From Waddliaceae bacterium (GTDB taxonomy: Bacteria; Chlamydiota; Chlamydiia; Chlamydiales; SLFE01): 9,270 nucleotides of DNA. Below are positions 6,522 through 9,270 of the stretch, one piece after another (the first letter of the stretch is position 1; each line of letters starts with the position of its first letter). Under the pieces are notes generated by a model. It had not been told where the DNA came from and did no database searches. It saw nothing but the letters and a program-made list of their open reading frames with translations. The stretch lies in NCBI GenBank assembly GCA_007124415.1, contig SLFE01000121.1, forward strand, positions 1 to 9,270. The letters run 5' to 3'. Made by a program: the position numbers and the translations under genes.

Positions 6522-6841
6522 ATTTTTTCCTTCTTCAAAAAGATCCTCTCACAAAGCAAACTTTTTATGATTTGTTCGTCAACGATGAAAAGCGGGGCAA
6601 ACCCTTATCGCTGGCTGTTGTCAAATTTCGCAATAAAAAAGAGTATTCTTTTTTTTATGGCGAGCAACTGAAGTTTCTTCTTAAATACATTCCTTCCAGC
6701 AGCTATTTAAAGAAAATGAAAACGATCTATTGGTTTTCTCTGAGATCGTTAAACGACTCGTCCTTCGCATATGCGGGAAAAACCGACAGGCCGCGGTTTA
6801 AAGCTATTTTAAATAGAAAGAAATCCTTGGGCGTGTTTTAA
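6485..6841 (+). pseudogene. C-terminal part of the frameshifted repeat protein (domain copy 4)
   Basis: This -1 frame is open from 6485 (after a TAA at 6482-6484) to TAA at 6839-6841, about 118 codons, with no ATG or ribosome-binding site of its own at the beginning. A TTG at 6572 would start inside the domain. The translation INFFLLQKDPLTKQTFYDL aligns directly with LNFRLEQKEPITGSTYRNL of copy 3 next door, and continues with PLSLAVVKF, then KTIYWFSL and FAYAG, matching the middle and end of the domain. It is thus the continuation of the gene starting at 6153. The second NP.TG motif is lost (SSSYLKKMK in its place), making this the most divergent copy. A basic tail follows (RKK). Whether it is a dead gene, a slippage-expressed gene or a sequencing artefact cannot be told here. 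It is strongly A/T-rich, with a T8 run at 6649-6656. Confidence 0.7.
6518..6778 (+). repeat. Domain copy 4 (divergent, in the -1 frame)
   Basis: From INFFLLQKDPLT to FAYAG in the frame of 6485-6841. It keeps the DP.T..T[FY]..L half-motif, the LAVV strand and the I.WFSL strand, but not the second Pro-x-Thr-Gly. Confidence 0.7.
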
Positions 6842-6851
6842 TTGACACCCG

Positions 6852-7892
6852 ATGGAACGGTTGATCATCCTCATTTGCCTGTTAACTTTGTGCGGCTGCG
6901 CCCCGCAAACTTTCGACTACTGCGTCGAGGGAGCGGACGAGTTTGTCGTCGACTCTTACAACATCCGCCAGGGCAAGCTGACAATCCTTGAAATGCAAGG
7001 GCGCTGCCAGGAATGCCTCCCCCCCGACGCCATGTGCGAATACGAAGACGTCATCGCCGAAGACGATATCCTGAACATCGCCGTCTACCACCCTTTGAGG
7101 CAGGATTTGATGCAGTCTTTCAGCTTCATCAACCAGACCATCGGATTCAAAGTGACAAACGGAAGCGTCGACATTCCCGACATTCCTCCCGTTTGTGTCG
7201 CAGGTTTGACTTTGACCGAAGCGCGGCACGCGATTCAAAATGCCTACCAGGAGCATATCAGCGATATCGAAGTGTTTATCACCTACAAAGACCGCCTGGC
7301 AAGGAAAGTCGACCTTGCCGGTCTGGTCGGCACCCCGTATATCCCGGTCGACGGCAAGATCCGCCTCTATGAAGTCCTCTCGAAGGCGCGCGTGCCGACT
7401 ACCGCCAATTTTTTTATGAGCTACATCGAACGGGAAGGCGAGCTGCTCCCCGTCGACATGTACAGGCTCCTTGTCGAAGGGGACATGAGCCAAAACATCG
7501 TGATGAGGGGAGGAGACAAAGTCTTTATCGCCGATCCGATAGAGGCGCGGGCGATGATCATGGGCGAGGTCGGGCGGCCGACGGCAGTGAATCTGCCTTC
7601 GGGGTATATTTCTCTTAGAGAGGCTCTCGTCCTGGCAGGCGGCATTCCTTTTACCGGAAACTCAAACCGCATCCAGGTCATTCGGGGCGGGCTGATCAAT
7701 CCGAAAATTTATGTTCTGTCTTGGAAGCACATCATCCACCTGCCCAATGAAAGCTTGCTGCTGATACCGGGAGATACCGTCTACGTCACCGAAAAACCCA
7801 TTACGAGATGGAACCGCTTTATCAGCCAGCTGCTGCCCAGCATGCAAGGGGTCACATCCTGCAACGACGCCTACAGGGTGTTCACACCTTAA
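6852..7892 (+). CDS. wza: Wza-like outer-membrane polysaccharide export lipoprotein
   Basis: A 346-residue polysaccharide export protein (OPX/Wza family) expected to form the periplasm-to-outside channel for a capsule or exopolysaccharide. The N-terminus is a lipoprotein signal: hydrophobic residues 4-13, then LCGC with the lipidated Cys16 (Cys at -2 is unusual). The poly_export domain covers about 62-146 (EDDILNIAVYHP at 70-81, GLTLTEARHAI at 118-128, ISDIEVFI at 136-143). Two SLBB-type regions follow, at about 151-230 and 231-313 (GEVGRPTAVNLPSG at 238-251, ALVLAGGIP at 258-266, IPGDTVYV at 305-312). The C-terminal amphipathic stretch RWNRFISQLLPSM (319-331) fits the outer-membrane helix of Wza. 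The N-terminal region is Cys-rich (CQEC at 52-55, plus Cys24, 62 and 115). No Shine-Dalgarno precedes the ATG, which lies only 10 bp after the frameshifted gene, so translation may depend on coupling. Confidence 0.88.
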   Translation: MERLIILICLLTLCGCAPQTFDYCVEGADEFVVDSYNIRQGKLTILEMQGRCQECLPPDAMCEYEDVIAEDDILNIAVYHPLRQDLMQSFSFINQTIGFKVTNGSVDIPDIPPVCVAGLTLTEARHAIQNAYQEHISDIEVFITYKDRLARKVDLAGLVGTPYIPVDGKIRLYEVLSKARVPTTANFFMSYIEREGELLPVDMYRLLVEGDMSQNIVMRGGDKVFIADPIEARAMIMGEVGRPTAVNLPSGYISLREALVLAGGIPFTGNSNRIQVIRGGLINPKIYVLSWKHIIHLPNESLLLIPGDTVYVTEKPITRWNRFISQLLPSMQGVTSCNDAYRVFTP

Positions 7893-7905
7893 AACGAGGA
7901 CCTGT

Positions 7906-9270
7906 ATGAAGTTTGAAGATTACCTAATAGCCCTCTCGGATGTCTTCCACATCTTCAAACGGAATCGAAAATACATCCTGGCAGCGGCCCTCGCCCTGGC
8001 CGCCTTGGCCTCTTTCTATGCAATGTCGCGTCCTGTCGTCCATCAGACAAAAGCCAACTTCCGGGAGATGGGAAAGCAGGAAGGGTCGCTAAGCCCCTCC
8101 GTCACGCAAATTCTTCTCGGAGGGAAAAAAGACGTCCAAAGCAGCCAGGCCATCTCATCGATGAAATCGCGGAAAATCCTTGCCGGCGTCGCACGCAGCC
8201 TGGGACTTCAGGCAAGCATGCAGGAAGCAGGCGCAAGCCGGGGACTCTTCGGAAGAATGCTGGACAACATTAAAATCCAGTGTGCCTACCTTTTAAAAAA
8301 AGAGACTGTAGAGACCCGCTGCCCACAATGCCCCTTAAAGCTTGTACAAGTTGATTATGACGGCAAAAGCACCCTTCCGCTCTCGATTGATTTCACCTCT
8401 TCCGACACTTACTTGGTCAAAAACCGCTACGGCACCATCGGCGAAGGAAAATTGGGCCATCCTTTTAGGACCGACCACTTTTCCTTTACCCTCGCCCCGG
8501 AAAAATTTCAGGACTATGAAAACCGCCGCTTCGGAATGAGCCTCATCCCTCTTGGCAAAATGGTCGACCATCTTGAAGCAAGCGTCAATATTGAAGAAGA
8601 CGACAACGACGCCAGCCTGCTTGTCCTTGAATACAACCACCCCAACCCCGAAAAAGGGCGGCTGATTCTAGACGCGATCATGCAAGCCTACCAGAACCAC
8701 CTCAAAGCCGAAAACGACCGCTTTGCCGAAACGCAGCTTGCCTACCTCAAGAAACGTCAGGAAGAAATGTTTGCGAGCCAAACGAAAGTCATGGAAAAAC
8801 ATGCCCGAATTCTTGCCGACGACCTCTCCTCCTCGGGTTTTGTAAACTTTGAAAAGGAAATGGAATTCCTGTTTAAAAACCGCCTCGGCTGCCTTGAAAA
8901 AATCAACAAGCTTGAGATGCTCGTCGAACGCCTGCAAACCTTGCCCGAAGAGCCCGATGGAGGCGGCCAGATACTCGCGCACGAAGAGCTGGCCCCGATA
9001 AGTCCCGTCCTCAAACAGCTCACCGACCTAAAAATGCAAAGGGACAGCCTGACCCTCGCCCTGGCGCAAAGTCCCGGCGACCCGATTCCGGCAAACCTCT
9101 CCTCCCAGTTTTCGACCCTTGAAGATGTCAGCCGCACCAAAGATGAAATCACAGATATCATCGCCTATGTTGAAAACGACCGCCCCATTCCCTCGGATTA
9201 CGCCGTCACAAAAAAACCCTTCCTGCTCGTCGGCGAATGGAAAGAAAAGCTCGAAAGCAGCAAAACGGTC
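7906..9270 (+). CDS. Wzz/GumC-like polysaccharide co-polymerase, 3' end outside window
   Basis: The first 455 codons of a gene with no stop before the window edge. GAGGA (7896-7900) lies 5 nt before the ATG. The protein has a short cytosolic N-terminus (1-22), a transmembrane helix (about 23-40, YILAAALALAALASFYAMS), then a large periplasmic region. The order is that of polysaccharide co-polymerases (Wzz/GumC/Wzc N-terminal part): a Wzz-like region with SPSVTQILLGG (63-73), LLVLEYNHPNPEKGRLILDAIMQAYQNH (about 238-265), which matches the family's 'D..PE.A..I.N.l...Y', and a helical, probably coiled-coil stretch (about 265-345). A CPQC motif is at 139-142. It directly follows the wza-like gene by 13 bp, the standard pairing for channel and chain-length or co-polymerase partner. 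Whether a second membrane helix or a tyrosine-kinase domain follows is beyond the window. Confidence 0.82.
   Translation, partial: MKFEDYLIALSDVFHIFKRNRKYILAAALALAALASFYAMSRPVVHQTKANFREMGKQEGSLSPSVTQILLGGKKDVQSSQAISSMKSRKILAGVARSLGLQASMQEAGASRGLFGRMLDNIKIQCAYLLKKETVETRCPQCPLKLVQVDYDGKSTLPLSIDFTSSDTYLVKNRYGTIGEGKLGHPFRTDHFSFTLAPEKFQDYENRRFGMSLIPLGKMVDHLEASVNIEEDDNDASLLVLEYNHPNPEKGRLILDAIMQAYQNHLKAENDRFAETQLAYLKKRQEEMFASQTKVMEKHARILADDLSSSGFVNFEKEMEFLFKNRLGCLEKINKLEMLVERLQTLPEEPDGGGQILAHEELAPISPVLKQLTDLKMQRDSLTLALAQSPGDPIPANLSSQFSTLEDVSRTKDEITDIIAYVENDRPIPSDYAVTKKPFLLVGEWKEKLESSKTV

Noticed and set aside
6838..6850. 13-base match TTAATTGACACCC at 2244-2256 and 6838-6850, including TTGACA
   Set aside because: Both copies lie in or at coding ends, no -10 follows at 16-18 bp, and a single 13-mer pair in 9 kb can arise by chance.
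6882..7493. Minus-strand open frame opposite the Wza-like gene
   Set aside because: It is an antisense shadow, with no recognisable domain or ribosome-binding site.

Overview
This window is protein-coding almost throughout. It looks like part of a surface-polysaccharide locus from a bacterium that may live inside host cells. The organism cannot be named from the sequence. The combination of a TyrP-type aromatic amino acid permease, a Wza/Wzz-type glycan export pair and Ser-rich, tandem-domain proteins that look like secreted effectors would fit a Chlamydia-related bacterium, or another host-associated group such as Legionella/Coxiella relatives. That is inference only. The metabolic genes are GC-rich by rough hand count (well above 50% in sampled stretches), while the block at about 4.6-6.85 kb is clearly poorer in GC (sampled lines about 33-40%).

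Layout. Positions 1-133 are non-coding and hold two small inverted repeats. On the minus strand, 134-1351 encodes an 11-TM-type aromatic amino acid permease (TyrP/Mtr). A 75-bp divergent intergenic region follows. On the plus strand, four tightly packed genes overlap by 4-14 bp: glucose-1-phosphate cytidylyltransferase (rfbF, 1427-2251), an RmlC-type sugar 3,5-epimerase (2238-2783), an NAD-dependent SDR epimerase/dehydratase (2780-3694) and a rhamnosyltransferase-like GT2 (3691-4599). This is a translationally coupled module for making and transferring a nucleotide-activated deoxysugar, probably CDP-linked. The CDP-glucose 4,6-dehydratase expected between rfbF and the epimerase is not in the window.

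Next comes the most unusual part. A 493-aa protein (4635-6116) has a Ser-rich N-terminus and three copies of an 80-85-residue domain I do not recognise (EP[IL]TG..Y..LM near the start, NP.TG..I..I.W at the end). A second gene (6153-6841) has a similar Ser-rich N-terminus and one more divergent copy of the domain, but it is broken by a one-base frameshift at an A7 tract. The domain continues in the -1 frame, so a single inserted A would restore a protein of about 229 aa. The domain family and the possibly slippage-controlled reading frame are the best candidates for something undescribed.

The window closes with a Wza-like outer-membrane polysaccharide export lipoprotein (6852-7892) and the first 455 codons of a Wzz/GumC-like chain-length/co-polymerase protein (7906 to the edge). 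These presumably export the glycan whose sugars are made upstream. No tRNA, rRNA, CRISPR array, insertion sequence or integrase was seen.
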